The notes beneath the pieces were generated by a model. It did no database searches. It saw only the letters and a list, made by a program, of their open reading frames with translations, and was not told the origin of the DNA. A stretch of DNA of 64,000 nucleotides. It comes from Micavibrio sp. UBA5572. GTDB taxonomy: Bacteria > Pseudomonadota > Alphaproteobacteria > Micavibrionales > Micavibrionaceae. Positions 17,425-25,437 of this stretch are shown here, piece by piece. A program made the position numbers and the translations under genes. Positions within the stretch are counted from its first letter, which is position 1. Every line of letters begins with the position of its first letter. Where the stretch lies: NCBI GenBank assembly GCA_002425415.1, contig DIMG01000024.1:1328-65327 (forward strand), read 5' to 3'.

Positions 17425-18450
17425 TTATGCTCCGTATCCTTGTTTTTTTATCTTGTTCAAAGCATCACCAATAAAAGGAGAAATAATATCCCAGCATTCT
17501 TGAACCGCTTTAGGACTTCCTGGAAAAGCAATCACAAGTGTTGAGCCCAGCATTCCGGCTGTCATACGAGACAGCCATGCCGTATCAGTAAAGTTCAAGC
17601 TTTCTGCCCGCAAAAGATCGCCAAACCCATCAAGCATCTTGTCACAGATCTCTTCCATTACATCAGGAGTGACATCGCGTGGCCCGGGTCCTGTACCACC
17701 CGAAGCAATCACAATATCAGAATGAAATTCAGCACAATGCGTTTTCAGCGTTTCTGAAATTGTCTGGGAATCATCCGGTATAACCTTATATTCAGTGACC
17801 TCTGCGCCAGATGATTCAAGAAGCTTGACCAGAAGCAAGCCGGATTGATCCTGATAAGTCCCTGTAGACGCACGATCACTCATAACAATAACGCCTGCTT
17901 TTCGTTCGGACAAAAACTTAGAATCAGGTAATTGTTCGAATAACCAATCGGGGATACCCTCTGGATTGACCCACACACCGCTTTTTCCTCCGGTCTTAAT
18001 GAGTAACTTTATTCCTTCTATAGATAAGTTTGGGTCTACGCCCTTGGTTAGATCCCAGATTGTCAACAAGGCTGAACTCACACCGGATAACGCTTCCATT
18101 TCTACACCGGTTTTGGCATAGGCGGCTGCTTGAGCATAGACAGTAATAGAGTGTTGAATGTCATCCAGATGACAATGGATTGTCACCTGATCGAGTGGCA
18201 GCGTATGACACATCGGAATCATATCCGGTGTCTTTTTTGCTCCCATTATTCCGGCCGCTTCTGCCAAAGCCAAAACATTCCCTTTTGGTAGTGTCCCATT
18301 TTGAATAGCTTTAAACGCTCCGGCACTCATAGTAATTGTTCCACAAGCGACTGCTCTGCGGCGTGTCGGGCGTTTTCTTCCGACATCAATCATTCTGAAA
18401 TTTTCCTCACTTGCCGTTGGAAAACGAATAATTTTTTCTTCTTTTAACAT
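17425..18450 (-). CDS. moaCB: Bifunctional MoaC-MoaB/Mog fusion protein
   Basis: Two Moco enzymes in one 341-residue chain. Residues about 15-160 are MoaC, cyclic pyranopterin monophosphate synthase: RRRAVACGTITM, MIPMCHTLPL, KTGVEMEALSG and the terminal KTGGKSG. Residues about 185-341 are a MoaB/MogA domain, which adenylates molybdopterin: VIVMSDRASTGTYQDQSG, and SGGTGPGPRDVTP. Such fusions are known in other bacteria. It lies 3 bases after moaA, so the first and a late pathway step are co-expressed. Confidence 0.93.
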   Translation of the reverse strand: MLKEEKIIRFPTASEENFRMIDVGRKRPTRRRAVACGTITMSAGAFKAIQNGTLPKGNVLALAEAAGIMGAKKTPDMIPMCHTLPLDQVTIHCHLDDIQHSITVYAQAAAYAKTGVEMEALSGVSSALLTIWDLTKGVDPNLSIEGIKLLIKTGGKSGVWVNPEGIPDWLFEQLPDSKFLSERKAGVIVMSDRASTGTYQDQSGLLLVKLLESSGAEVTEYKVIPDDSQTISETLKTHCAEFHSDIVIASGGTGPGPRDVTPDVMEEICDKMLDGFGDLLRAESLNFTDTAWLSRMTAGMLGSTLVIAFPGSPKAVQECWDIISPFIGDALNKIKKQGYGA

Positions 18451-18453
18451 GGT

Positions 18454-19443
18454 CTATCCTCCTATTGATGCCAGATGAGGCGTTGCGCCACTATTTCCCT
18501 GATGTAAAAAATGAGCAGATTTTTTAAAATTCATCAATGAGATAATTTGATCTTGCAATTCTTGTTGCTGGTCATCATGTTGCAGCAGATGACGTAAAGA
18601 ATAACCACCTTCTCCGAATAAGCACAAATGCAATGCTCCTTTTGCTGAAACACGCAAGCGATTACAAGTGCTACAAAAATCCTTTGAATAAGGGGCAATT
18701 AAACCGATTTTTCCAGTGCTTTTTTCATGTTCAAATTCAACCGCAGGTCCAGCACCCACTTCACGAGGTTTAGCAGCCCATCCCAAAGACAAGAGTCTTT
18801 GGCTAACCAATGCCCCTGACAGGTGATGGTTTTGGAAATAATCCAGATTATCGCGGGTACGCATCAACTCTATAAAACGTAAGGATACCGGCTTATCTTC
18901 TACAAAACGAATAAAGTCATCTAGTTCTTCATCATTCAAGCCCTTTAACAAAACAGTGTTAATCTTGACTGTTTTAAATCCGGCATCCAAACAAGCATTC
19001 ATTCCATCTAAAACTTCAGAAAAGCGATCTTGGCCGGTTATCGTTCTAAATTGTTCGGATTTCAAAGAATCAATACTGATATTTATGGCGCGCAGCCCTG
19101 CATCAAAATAATCTTGCGCTCGCTCCGACAGTTTATAACCATTTGTGGTAAAGGCAAGTTTTTGGATGTTGTCCAATGAAGCAATTTTTCTAACAATATC
19201 CAGAAAGTCAGGGCGAATAGTCGGCTCGCCTCCGGTCAGACGGATTTTCCACACACCCAGTCTGGAAAAAGCTCGAACCAATCTTATGATTTCTGTCTGA
19301 TCCAGTTCGCTATCTTGGCCATCTTTTTTATATCCGTTTGGCAAACAGTAAGAACAACGGAAATTACACTTATCCGTAAGAGATAAGCGTAAATAGGGAA
19401 AACGGCGACCAAAAGTATCCGCAATAAACGGGTCTGGTAACAC
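18454..19443 (-). CDS. moaA: GTP 3',8-cyclase
   Basis: The radical SAM enzyme that starts molybdopterin synthesis from GTP. It is 329 residues with a GTG start at 19443; the ribosome site AAAGGAG (19453-19459) is nine bases upstream. The radical SAM cluster is C26, C30, C33 (CNFRCSYC). The second cluster lies in FCSTCNRLRVSAKGALHLC. The protein ends in Gly-Gly (ASIGG), required for catalysis in MoaA. First gene of moaA-moaCB-moaD-moaE-mobA-hypothetical-TSUP. Its leader carries a Moco riboswitch and an FNR-type promoter. Confidence 0.97.
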   Translation of the reverse strand: MLPDPFIADTFGRRFPYLRLSLTDKCNFRCSYCLPNGYKKDGQDSELDQTEIIRLVRAFSRLGVWKIRLTGGEPTIRPDFLDIVRKIASLDNIQKLAFTTNGYKLSERAQDYFDAGLRAINISIDSLKSEQFRTITGQDRFSEVLDGMNACLDAGFKTVKINTVLLKGLNDEELDDFIRFVEDKPVSLRFIELMRTRDNLDYFQNHHLSGALVSQRLLSLGWAAKPREVGAGPAVEFEHEKSTGKIGLIAPYSKDFCSTCNRLRVSAKGALHLCLFGEGGYSLRHLLQHDDQQQELQDQIISLMNFKKSAHFLHQGNSGATPHLASIGG

Positions 19444-19461
19444 TTATATTTACTCCTTTCC

Positions 19462-19556
19462 AAACACGGGAGGCCAAGACGTTTCCATCTATGACCCCGG
19501 CCAGCAAACCATATTCCCGAAAGGAACTTAGGACAAACAGGCTCGGAGCAGCCATG
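19462..19556 (-). ncRNA. Moco riboswitch in the moaA leader
   Basis: The moaA leader carries the hallmarks of the molybdenum-cofactor RNA motif. A GAAA tetraloop caps the hairpin at 19477-19490 (AGATG-GAAA-CGTCT). The canonical 11-nucleotide tetraloop receptor is present as CCTAAG (19532-19527) and TATGG (19513-19509), flanking a TTCC/GGAA hairpin. Conserved CTCCGAGCC opens the motif and GCCTCCC (19474-19468) closes it, only nine bases before the moaA ribosome site at 19453-19459. This suggests that cofactor binding hides the ribosome site. Ends are approximate. Confidence 0.93.
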
Positions 19557-19614
19557 ACTGAATCACAGCAAATCCTTGTTGTGGACAGTATGATGAATGT
19601 ATAAGCGAGATAAC

Positions 19615-19628
19615 TTGATTTGGATCAA
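19615..19628. promoter_or_regulatory. FNR-type box, moaA / crp-1 divergent promoter
   Basis: A perfect palindrome TTGAT-TTGG-ATCAA. A -10-like CATACT lies on the minus strand at 19592-19587, which predicts a moaA start at about 19580. The box centre (19621.5) is then exactly -41.5, the classic activating position for FNR/CRP proteins. It lies about 78 bases from the start of the divergent regulator gene and could also control that. Confidence 0.85.
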
Positions 19629-19699
19629 GGGAGAAAAAATCAGCAAGGCTTTATTGTTATATTGGCTTTTTAACAATTTTTAATGAAGTAATATTAATT

Positions 19700-20416
19700 A
19701 TGACCAACGGTAAAGTTTTCGATATTCTTAGAAAAGTGTCCCTGTTCCAGAATATGCCAATCAATGACCTTGAAGAATTGACAACATATTGCCATCAAAA
19801 AAGCCTATCCAAAGGGCAGGAATTATTTTCTATGGGCGATAGAGCAGATTCTCTTTTTATTGTCATGAAAGGCTGGATCAAACTCTATCGTACCTCTAAA
19901 GAAGGTAATGAAGCAATAATCCATATTTTAGGGTCAGGAGAATCTTTTGCCGAGGCCGCAGTCTTTAATGACAGTCGCACCTATCCAGTTAATGCACAAG
20001 CAGTTGAGGACTCGGTTGTCATCGATATTCCTTACACATATTTTCTTCATAAAATAGACGAGGATAGAAATTTTGCCCTTCGTATTCTCGGATCGATTGC
20101 ATCACGTCAGCACTATCTAGTCCAACAACTCGAACAACTTACAACACAAACAGCAACACAGCGCATTGGTGCGTTTTTGCTACGTTTTTGTATAAGCAAA
20201 GATCAAAATGAAACCGGCGCATGGATTGTTAATTTACCCTACGATAAATCTGTCATTTCTACTCGCCTAAATATAAAGCCGGAAACATTTTCAAGGGCGT
20301 TGGCTAAGCTTAGACCTTACGGTGTCTCCACTGATAAGAAAAAACAAATTTTGATTACCGACAAACAGGCGTTAATAGATTTTTGTGATATATCTATACA
20401 TGGGAAACCATGCTAA
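19700..20416 (+). CDS. CRP/FNR-family transcription regulator (first copy)
   Basis: A 238-residue regulator: cyclic-nucleotide-type beta-roll (about residues 10-125), long dimerisation helix, and C-terminal winged helix. The recognition helix SVISTRLNIKPETFSRALAKLR keeps the E-x-x-S-R residues that in FNR read the TTGAT half-site. It lacks the N-terminal cysteines of the oxygen-sensing FNR iron-sulfur cluster, so it is more like the DNR/NnrR nitric-oxide group. The signal it senses is not known. It is encoded divergently from moaA behind a perfect FNR box. Confidence 0.88.
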   Translation: MTNGKVFDILRKVSLFQNMPINDLEELTTYCHQKSLSKGQELFSMGDRADSLFIVMKGWIKLYRTSKEGNEAIIHILGSGESFAEAAVFNDSRTYPVNAQAVEDSVVIDIPYTYFLHKIDEDRNFALRILGSIASRQHYLVQQLEQLTTQTATQRIGAFLLRFCISKDQNETGAWIVNLPYDKSVISTRLNIKPETFSRALAKLRPYGVSTDKKKQILITDKQALIDFCDISIHGKPC

Positions 20417-20425
20417 ACAAAACGC

Positions 20426-21589
20426 TTATGCGTCTTCACCGTCAGGTCGAGCAGATACCAGCATCGGGGTATAAATCACTAAATAAATTATAAAACAAAG
20501 TGTCCAAACCACAGCAGATCCAACAATCCAGAGTATTGCCTCATCCGGCATAAGCATTGGGCCAAATACACGAACTATTGCCGCCACTTGAATAAGAACA
20601 AATGATAACGTTGTCATTCGGGAAGCCATCAAATTCCGACCTGTATGTCCTAATGTAACCCGACAAATCATACCAAGTGTCATTGAGCCAATGCAGCCCG
20701 CCGTCAATGCATGAATAACCATAGGAATTTCGAAAATTCCTAAACCTGTCAATCCCAATAAAAATAGTCCGATAACAAGCCACAAATATCCAGCATGTAA
20801 AATCCACAACAACGGATCATAAAAAGCTTTAAGACTATGATAGTGCCGTATACGCACAGCATGAATAATAAAAGAGGAAAACGCCGCCATTGATAAAATC
20901 AAAGTTCCTTGAGCAAAAACAAGACAAATTGCCGTCGCCGCCAAAGAAAGAAGAGCCGCAATATCCATTTTCATCTGGTCTGTCTGGGATGCTATGACAC
21001 CCGAACGGCGTAAAGCAGCAACCGTAAATGCTGGTATAATCCTCCCTCCGATCAAAGAGACCATCGTTAGAATCATCAGCAGGGCAATATAAAGGGGTGT
21101 TCTGCTTTCTGTATTGAGTGACCATAGATCACAAGCAAAGAGAGCGCTCAAAAGAGCAAGGAAGACAAAATTTCTCTTGCTCCAACTCCTAATTAAGGGA
21201 ATGGCTAAAGATGCGGCTAAAGCAGGAACAAACAGGGATGCCAAAACAGAAACCGCCCACATAGGAAGCCCAAGATCCACACTCACAATCACCCTGCCCA
21301 ACAACCAAAGACCACATAAAGCGGCCAAATGTATTTGTCGTGCAGGAGATCCCCCCGTCCAGTTGGCAACAGCCGTCAGCAAAAAACCTGCGACAATCGC
21401 CATTGTATATCCGAAAACCATTTCATGGGCATGCCATGAAATGGGATCAAGAACCCCTTCCGGTAAGGAAAATATACCAGCATAAAAACCCGCCCACATG
21501 CCAATATTCAAAACGCCGTACAACGCGCCCATAAAAAAGAAAGGGCGAAATCCGCGCCCCCAAAAAGGATGCTCAAACAATTTTAACAT
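20426..21589 (-). CDS. nnrS: NnrS-family haem-copper membrane protein
   Basis: A membrane protein of 387 residues with about 12 hydrophobic segments. The start at 21589 has AGGAA upstream, 14 bases after the ppiC stop; an earlier in-frame start would overlap ppiC. NnrS proteins contain haem and copper and help cells tolerate nitric oxide and nitrosative stress. The N-terminal FEHPFWGRGFRPFF and the SWHAHEMVFGYTMAIVAGFLLTAVANWTG segment are family signatures. As last gene of the nar operon it would protect against NO formed from nitrite. Its end lies 9 bases from the opposing regulator. Confidence 0.93.
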   Translation of the reverse strand: MLKLFEHPFWGRGFRPFFFMGALYGVLNIGMWAGFYAGIFSLPEGVLDPISWHAHEMVFGYTMAIVAGFLLTAVANWTGGSPARQIHLAALCGLWLLGRVIVSVDLGLPMWAVSVLASLFVPALAASLAIPLIRSWSKRNFVFLALLSALFACDLWSLNTESRTPLYIALLMILTMVSLIGGRIIPAFTVAALRRSGVIASQTDQMKMDIAALLSLAATAICLVFAQGTLILSMAAFSSFIIHAVRIRHYHSLKAFYDPLLWILHAGYLWLVIGLFLLGLTGLGIFEIPMVIHALTAGCIGSMTLGMICRVTLGHTGRNLMASRMTTLSFVLIQVAAIVRVFGPMLMPDEAILWIVGSAVVWTLCFIIYLVIYTPMLVSARPDGEDA

Positions 21590-21602
21590 AATAAATTCCT
21601 GT

Positions 21603-22394
21603 TTACTGAACCAAAGGTGTTTGAACACCCTCAAGGCGGAATCCACTTATTTCAGATCGTCCGGCCAATAACTGTATATACTGATGAAAAGCTCTATTCC
21701 AGCTCTCTTGTTCAATATAATCCTTGATCCACTTTTCTACAGCTTCAAAAGATAGCTGTGCCCCTTCGGCGCGTTTATACACCCTGATAACATGAAATCC
21801 GACTTCCGTCTCGACGGGCTCAAGACTCGTCTCATTTTCATGCATCTTTAAAAGAGCAAATTCAAACGCAGGCATAGTTTGCCCCTTGCTGATTTGTCCC
21901 AATCTTCCACCATCCTTTGAAGACGAGCATGCCGATTCCGCACGAGCAATCGTTTCAAATAAATCAGGATTTGATTTTAATTTTTCAATGGAAATTTTAG
22001 CCTGATCTATTGCAATTTTACGCGCATCAGAATCTTCTGGTGGTGCCAAATATAATATATGAGACACTTCAAACAACGGTGAAGTCACAAATTTTTTTGT
22101 GTTATTTTGATAATAGTGCCGACAGGTTTCTATATCTGCATCAGGAATCGTTATCTCCTGCTTAAGCAAGTCATCAATAATTTGATCCGGATTTTTAATC
22201 GCGTCCTGATGTGAGGACAGCCCTAATTCCACCGCTCTTTGAAGTAAAATCTCACGAATAACCAGAGCTTTCATCGCTTCAAATTTTGCACTTTGCAAAC
22301 TATCTGCCGGATGATACTGCACCTCTTCATTGATCTCTTCAGGAGAAATCTTTATTCCATTCACCAAAATGCCCGGGGCTAGCGCACTCATCAT
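21603..22394 (-). CDS. Parvulin-type peptidyl-prolyl isomerase in the nar operon
   Basis: A 263-residue cytoplasmic protein without signal peptide. The N-terminal helical region (about 1-115) resembles SurA/NifM-type chaperone segments. The parvulin domain (about 120-225) has FEVSHILYLAP, SKDGGRLGQISKGQTMPAFEFALLK and ETEVGFHVIRVYKRAEG. Such genes follow narI in other nitrate reducers, including Pseudomonas, and are thought to help mature the reductase. This is inferred from position. Its start overlaps the narI stop (ATGA). Confidence 0.9.
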   Translation of the reverse strand: MMSALAPGILVNGIKISPEEINEEVQYHPADSLQSAKFEAMKALVIREILLQRAVELGLSSHQDAIKNPDQIIDDLLKQEITIPDADIETCRHYYQNNTKKFVTSPLFEVSHILYLAPPEDSDARKIAIDQAKISIEKLKSNPDLFETIARAESACSSSKDGGRLGQISKGQTMPAFEFALLKMHENETSLEPVETEVGFHVIRVYKRAEGAQLSFEAVEKWIKDYIEQESWNRAFHQYIQLLAGRSEISGFRLEGVQTPLVQ

Positions 22395-23065
22395 GATGCC
22401 CTTTTACGAACAATCTGGTATGGGCGAATAACATAGCCCAAAGGTGCGCTCAAAGCATGAACCAATCGCGTAAACGGAAAGACCAAAATAATAAATAAAC
22501 CAAGTGCGATATGAAGTTTGAAAACCAAAGCGACATCTATCAGATATTCATGCGCTCCACCTCTAAACGTAACAATACTCTGTGCCCATTCCATAAATTT
22601 GACCATTTCATGGCCGTCAAGATGATGCATAGAAACTGTTATTGTAAACAAACCCAGTATCAACTGCATAAGAAGAAGAACAAGAACAGCAATATCAGCA
22701 AAAGAGCTGCTTGCGCGAATGCGTGGGTCAAACAACCGTCTGTGCAAAAGGATGCAAAGACCGGCAAGACAGAAAACGCCGGCTATACCCCCAGCACTCA
22801 TAGCTAAAACTTGTTTAAAACCATGCGAAATGCCTAACATATCAAATACAGCAATTGGGGTCAGCAACCCGACAGCATGCCCACCCAGAATGACAATAAT
22901 TCCAAGATGGAAAAGAATGCTCCCAATAATCAACTGCCGACGGCGTAAAAGCTGACTTGATTTACTCCGCCATGAGTACGGATCACGATCAAAGCGCAAA
23001 ATACTTCCCAGTGCAAAAAATACAATCGCGATATAGGGGAAAATCTGGAACAGAAAAAAGTTCAT
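22391..23065 (-). CDS. narI: Respiratory nitrate reductase gamma subunit (cytochrome b)
   Basis: The membrane diheme cytochrome b that oxidises quinol and passes electrons to NarH. It has 224 residues, five hydrophobic segments and histidines suited to bind two haems: LFHLGIIVILGGHAVG in the second helix and HIALGLFIILVFPFTRLVH in the last. The start overlaps the narJ stop by 4 bases. Family length is about 225. In this organism it is likely supplied with ubiquinol made by the ubiTUV system encoded nearby. Confidence 0.97.
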   Translation of the reverse strand: MNFFLFQIFPYIAIVFFALGSILRFDRDPYSWRSKSSQLLRRRQLIIGSILFHLGIIVILGGHAVGLLTPIAVFDMLGISHGFKQVLAMSAGGIAGVFCLAGLCILLHRRLFDPRIRASSSFADIAVLVLLLMQLILGLFTITVSMHHLDGHEMVKFMEWAQSIVTFRGGAHEYLIDVALVFKLHIALGLFIILVFPFTRLVHALSAPLGYVIRPYQIVRKRAS

Positions 23066-23769
23066 TTTCTAACCTCTTTTTCTTCAGGTGTAATGTTCAT
23101 ACGCGCCAACATTTCTGACGCGCGAGGGCAATCATCATTTTGGCCGTTTATTGGCAAAGTATTATCAAAGGCAAATTGTTCTTCCCATTCCTTATCCAGC
23201 TGTTCCAGATCATAAGCTTCGCCCGAAGCCTTATTAAGAGCCGCAGCAACCACTTTCGGATTGGCTTTGCATGAAGCCGCTTCAGATAAAGCATCAAATA
23301 CCAAAGAATAGAAAGACCCACGATTCTTGAGCCTTTCTCCTATAGCTGTAGTTATATCAATGACACTCGATAAATTTTCATTTACATCGCTCGGCGGAAG
23401 ATTAGAGATATACTCCAAAAAAAGTGGCAAATAATCTGGTGTTTCTTCTGCTGTAATAACCAGACCTGCCTCTGCATACACATTAGACAAATCAACCAAC
23501 GCCTGCCCGCGCTCACGGGAGTCACCATGAATATGCTCAAACAAATGTAATGACAAAGAGGGGGTTCGATCAAACAAGGATACATATTCATCCTGAAGAT
23601 CCAAAAGATCTGTTTTTTCGAAACTCGCCATTAATTCTTCTAAGGAAGAAATCCCCTTATCAGAAAGAATTTTCTCATGCCGCAACAAAGCAAGGCACTC
23701 TTCAAGAGCCGCCTGATGCTCTTGCGTTGGATAGGTTAACAAAAACCCAAGAATTTTATATGTTCTCAT
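23062..23769 (-). CDS. narJ: Nitrate reductase assembly chaperone
   Basis: A cytoplasmic chaperone of the TorD/NarJ family that holds apo-NarGH until Moco and iron-sulfur clusters are inserted. It is 235 residues from the ATG at 23769, which has AAGGA upstream and lies 11 bases after the narH stop. The mainly helical sequence contains the family stretches TYKILGFLLTYPTQEHQ, LQDEYVSLFDRTPSLSLHLFEHIHGDSRERGQAL, and PDYLPLFLEYIS. It overlaps narI by 4 bases. Confidence 0.95.
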   Translation of the reverse strand: MRTYKILGFLLTYPTQEHQAALEECLALLRHEKILSDKGISSLEELMASFEKTDLLDLQDEYVSLFDRTPSLSLHLFEHIHGDSRERGQALVDLSNVYAEAGLVITAEETPDYLPLFLEYISNLPPSDVNENLSSVIDITTAIGERLKNRGSFYSLVFDALSEAASCKANPKVVAAALNKASGEAYDLEQLDKEWEEQFAFDNTLPINGQNDDCPRASEMLARMNITPEEKEVRK

Positions 23770-23780
23770 AGCTTTTTCCT

Positions 23781-25424
23781 TTAACCACAACTACCGCAGC
23801 ATCCGCCACCGCAACTGGATTTTTCATCTTTTTTGGGCTTTTCTTCTGTTTTTTCGTAGTGATCGCGTTGGAAAATCGTATTGACGCGATTATCCTTACT
23901 TGATGCACTTTGTCCGCGTGATTGTTTTGGACTTTCAAACAAGTCCGTTACGCTATTGCTATGATTTGAACACCCATTGCCAAAGCTAAATCCACAACCA
24001 CCGCTTTCGCCATAAGCATCAAGTGTCTCCTCACGATGACCTGTCGGAATAACATAGCGGTCTTCATAATTGGCAATGGCCATGATTTTATACATGTCCT
24101 CGACCATTTCAGAAGACAATCCGACAGATTCCAAGAACGAAACATCTCGTTCCCCTTTAATCAGTTTACTGCGCATATAATGACGCATCGCCATCATCCG
24201 CTTCAAACCAAAACGCACTGGTTTCTCATCTCCCCCTGTCAATAAATTCGCCAAATATTTGACCGGAATACGCATGTCATCCAGATCAGGCATAATACTA
24301 TCTTTCAGAACCGGAATTTGTCCGGCATTCGCCGCAGATTGAATCGGCGAAAGTGGTGGAATATACCAGACCATCGGTAACGTGCGATATTCAGGGTGAA
24401 GAGGAAAGGCCACTTTCCATTCCATTGCCATTTTATAAACCGGAGAATTCTGCGCAGCCTCGATCCAATTATCTGGGATCCCATCTTTTCGTGCTTGAGC
24501 AATCACATCAGGGTCATGTGGGTTTAAAAATATTTCACACTGACTTTCGTAAAGATCCTCTGGATTTTCTACGCTGGCAGCTTCTTCAATTCGATCAGCA
24601 TCATAAAGCATAACCCCAAGATAACGGATACGCCCAACGCATGTTTCAGAACATACGGTTGGTTCTCCATTTTCAATCCGAGGATAACAGAACGTACATT
24701 TTTCAGCTTTTCCTGTTGTCCAATTGTAATATATCTTTTTGTAAGGACATCCGGAAATACACATCCGCCAGCCACGACATTTATCCTGATCGACCAGAAC
24801 AATTCCATCTTCTTCTCTTTTGTAGATAGAACCTGACGGACAAGACGCAACACAAGTCGGATTAAGACAATGTTCGCACAAACGTGGCAGATACATCATG
24901 AATGTATTTTCAAACTGCCCGTAAATCTCTTTCTCAATATCTTTAAAATTATAATCTTTTTTGCGGTGCTCAAATTCTGTTCCCAGAATTTCTTCCCAGT
25001 TTGGCCCCCATTCTATTTTTTCCATTCGCTTACCAGACACCAAAGAACGCGGACGTGCAGTTGGCATGGTTTTTGATTCCGGAGCTTTTTGCAAATGGTC
25101 ATAGTCAAATGTAAAAGGTTCGTAATAATCATCTATTTCCGGCATGTTGGGATTGCCAAAAATATTAGCCAGAATGCGCCAACGCCCACCCTGTTTTGGA
25201 TTTATTTTTCCACTGGCGTTCCTCTGCCATCCACCTTTCCACTTGTCCTGATTCTCCCATTCTTTGGGATAACCAATACCGGGTTTTGTTTCGACATTAT
25301 TAAACCATGCATATTCAACCCCTTCACGGGATGTCCATACATTCTTGCAGGTAACAGAGCAAGTATGGCAACCAATGCATTTATCAAGGTTTAATACCAT
25401 TCCGACTTGAGCGCGTATTTTCAT
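23781..25424 (-). CDS. narH: Respiratory nitrate reductase beta subunit (iron-sulfur)
   Basis: The electron-transfer subunit with four iron-sulfur clusters. It is 547 residues from the ATG at 25424, 13 bases after the narG stop with AAAGG upstream; the frame continues upstream into narG. Cysteine groups are typical: CIGCHTCSVTC, CEHCLNPTCVASCPSG, CRGWRMCISGCPYKK (with the Trp of the 3Fe-4S site) and CTFCYPRIENGEPTVCSETC. The chain is longer than the usual about 510 residues. It ends in a lysine-rich linker and a cysteine-rich tail, with C538, C542, C543 and C546, which is unusual for NarH. Confidence 0.97.
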   Translation of the reverse strand: MKIRAQVGMVLNLDKCIGCHTCSVTCKNVWTSREGVEYAWFNNVETKPGIGYPKEWENQDKWKGGWQRNASGKINPKQGGRWRILANIFGNPNMPEIDDYYEPFTFDYDHLQKAPESKTMPTARPRSLVSGKRMEKIEWGPNWEEILGTEFEHRKKDYNFKDIEKEIYGQFENTFMMYLPRLCEHCLNPTCVASCPSGSIYKREEDGIVLVDQDKCRGWRMCISGCPYKKIYYNWTTGKAEKCTFCYPRIENGEPTVCSETCVGRIRYLGVMLYDADRIEEAASVENPEDLYESQCEIFLNPHDPDVIAQARKDGIPDNWIEAAQNSPVYKMAMEWKVAFPLHPEYRTLPMVWYIPPLSPIQSAANAGQIPVLKDSIMPDLDDMRIPVKYLANLLTGGDEKPVRFGLKRMMAMRHYMRSKLIKGERDVSFLESVGLSSEMVEDMYKIMAIANYEDRYVIPTGHREETLDAYGESGGCGFSFGNGCSNHSNSVTDLFESPKQSRGQSASSKDNRVNTIFQRDHYEKTEEKPKKDEKSSCGGGCCGSCG

Positions 25425-25437
25425 CTTATATAACCTT

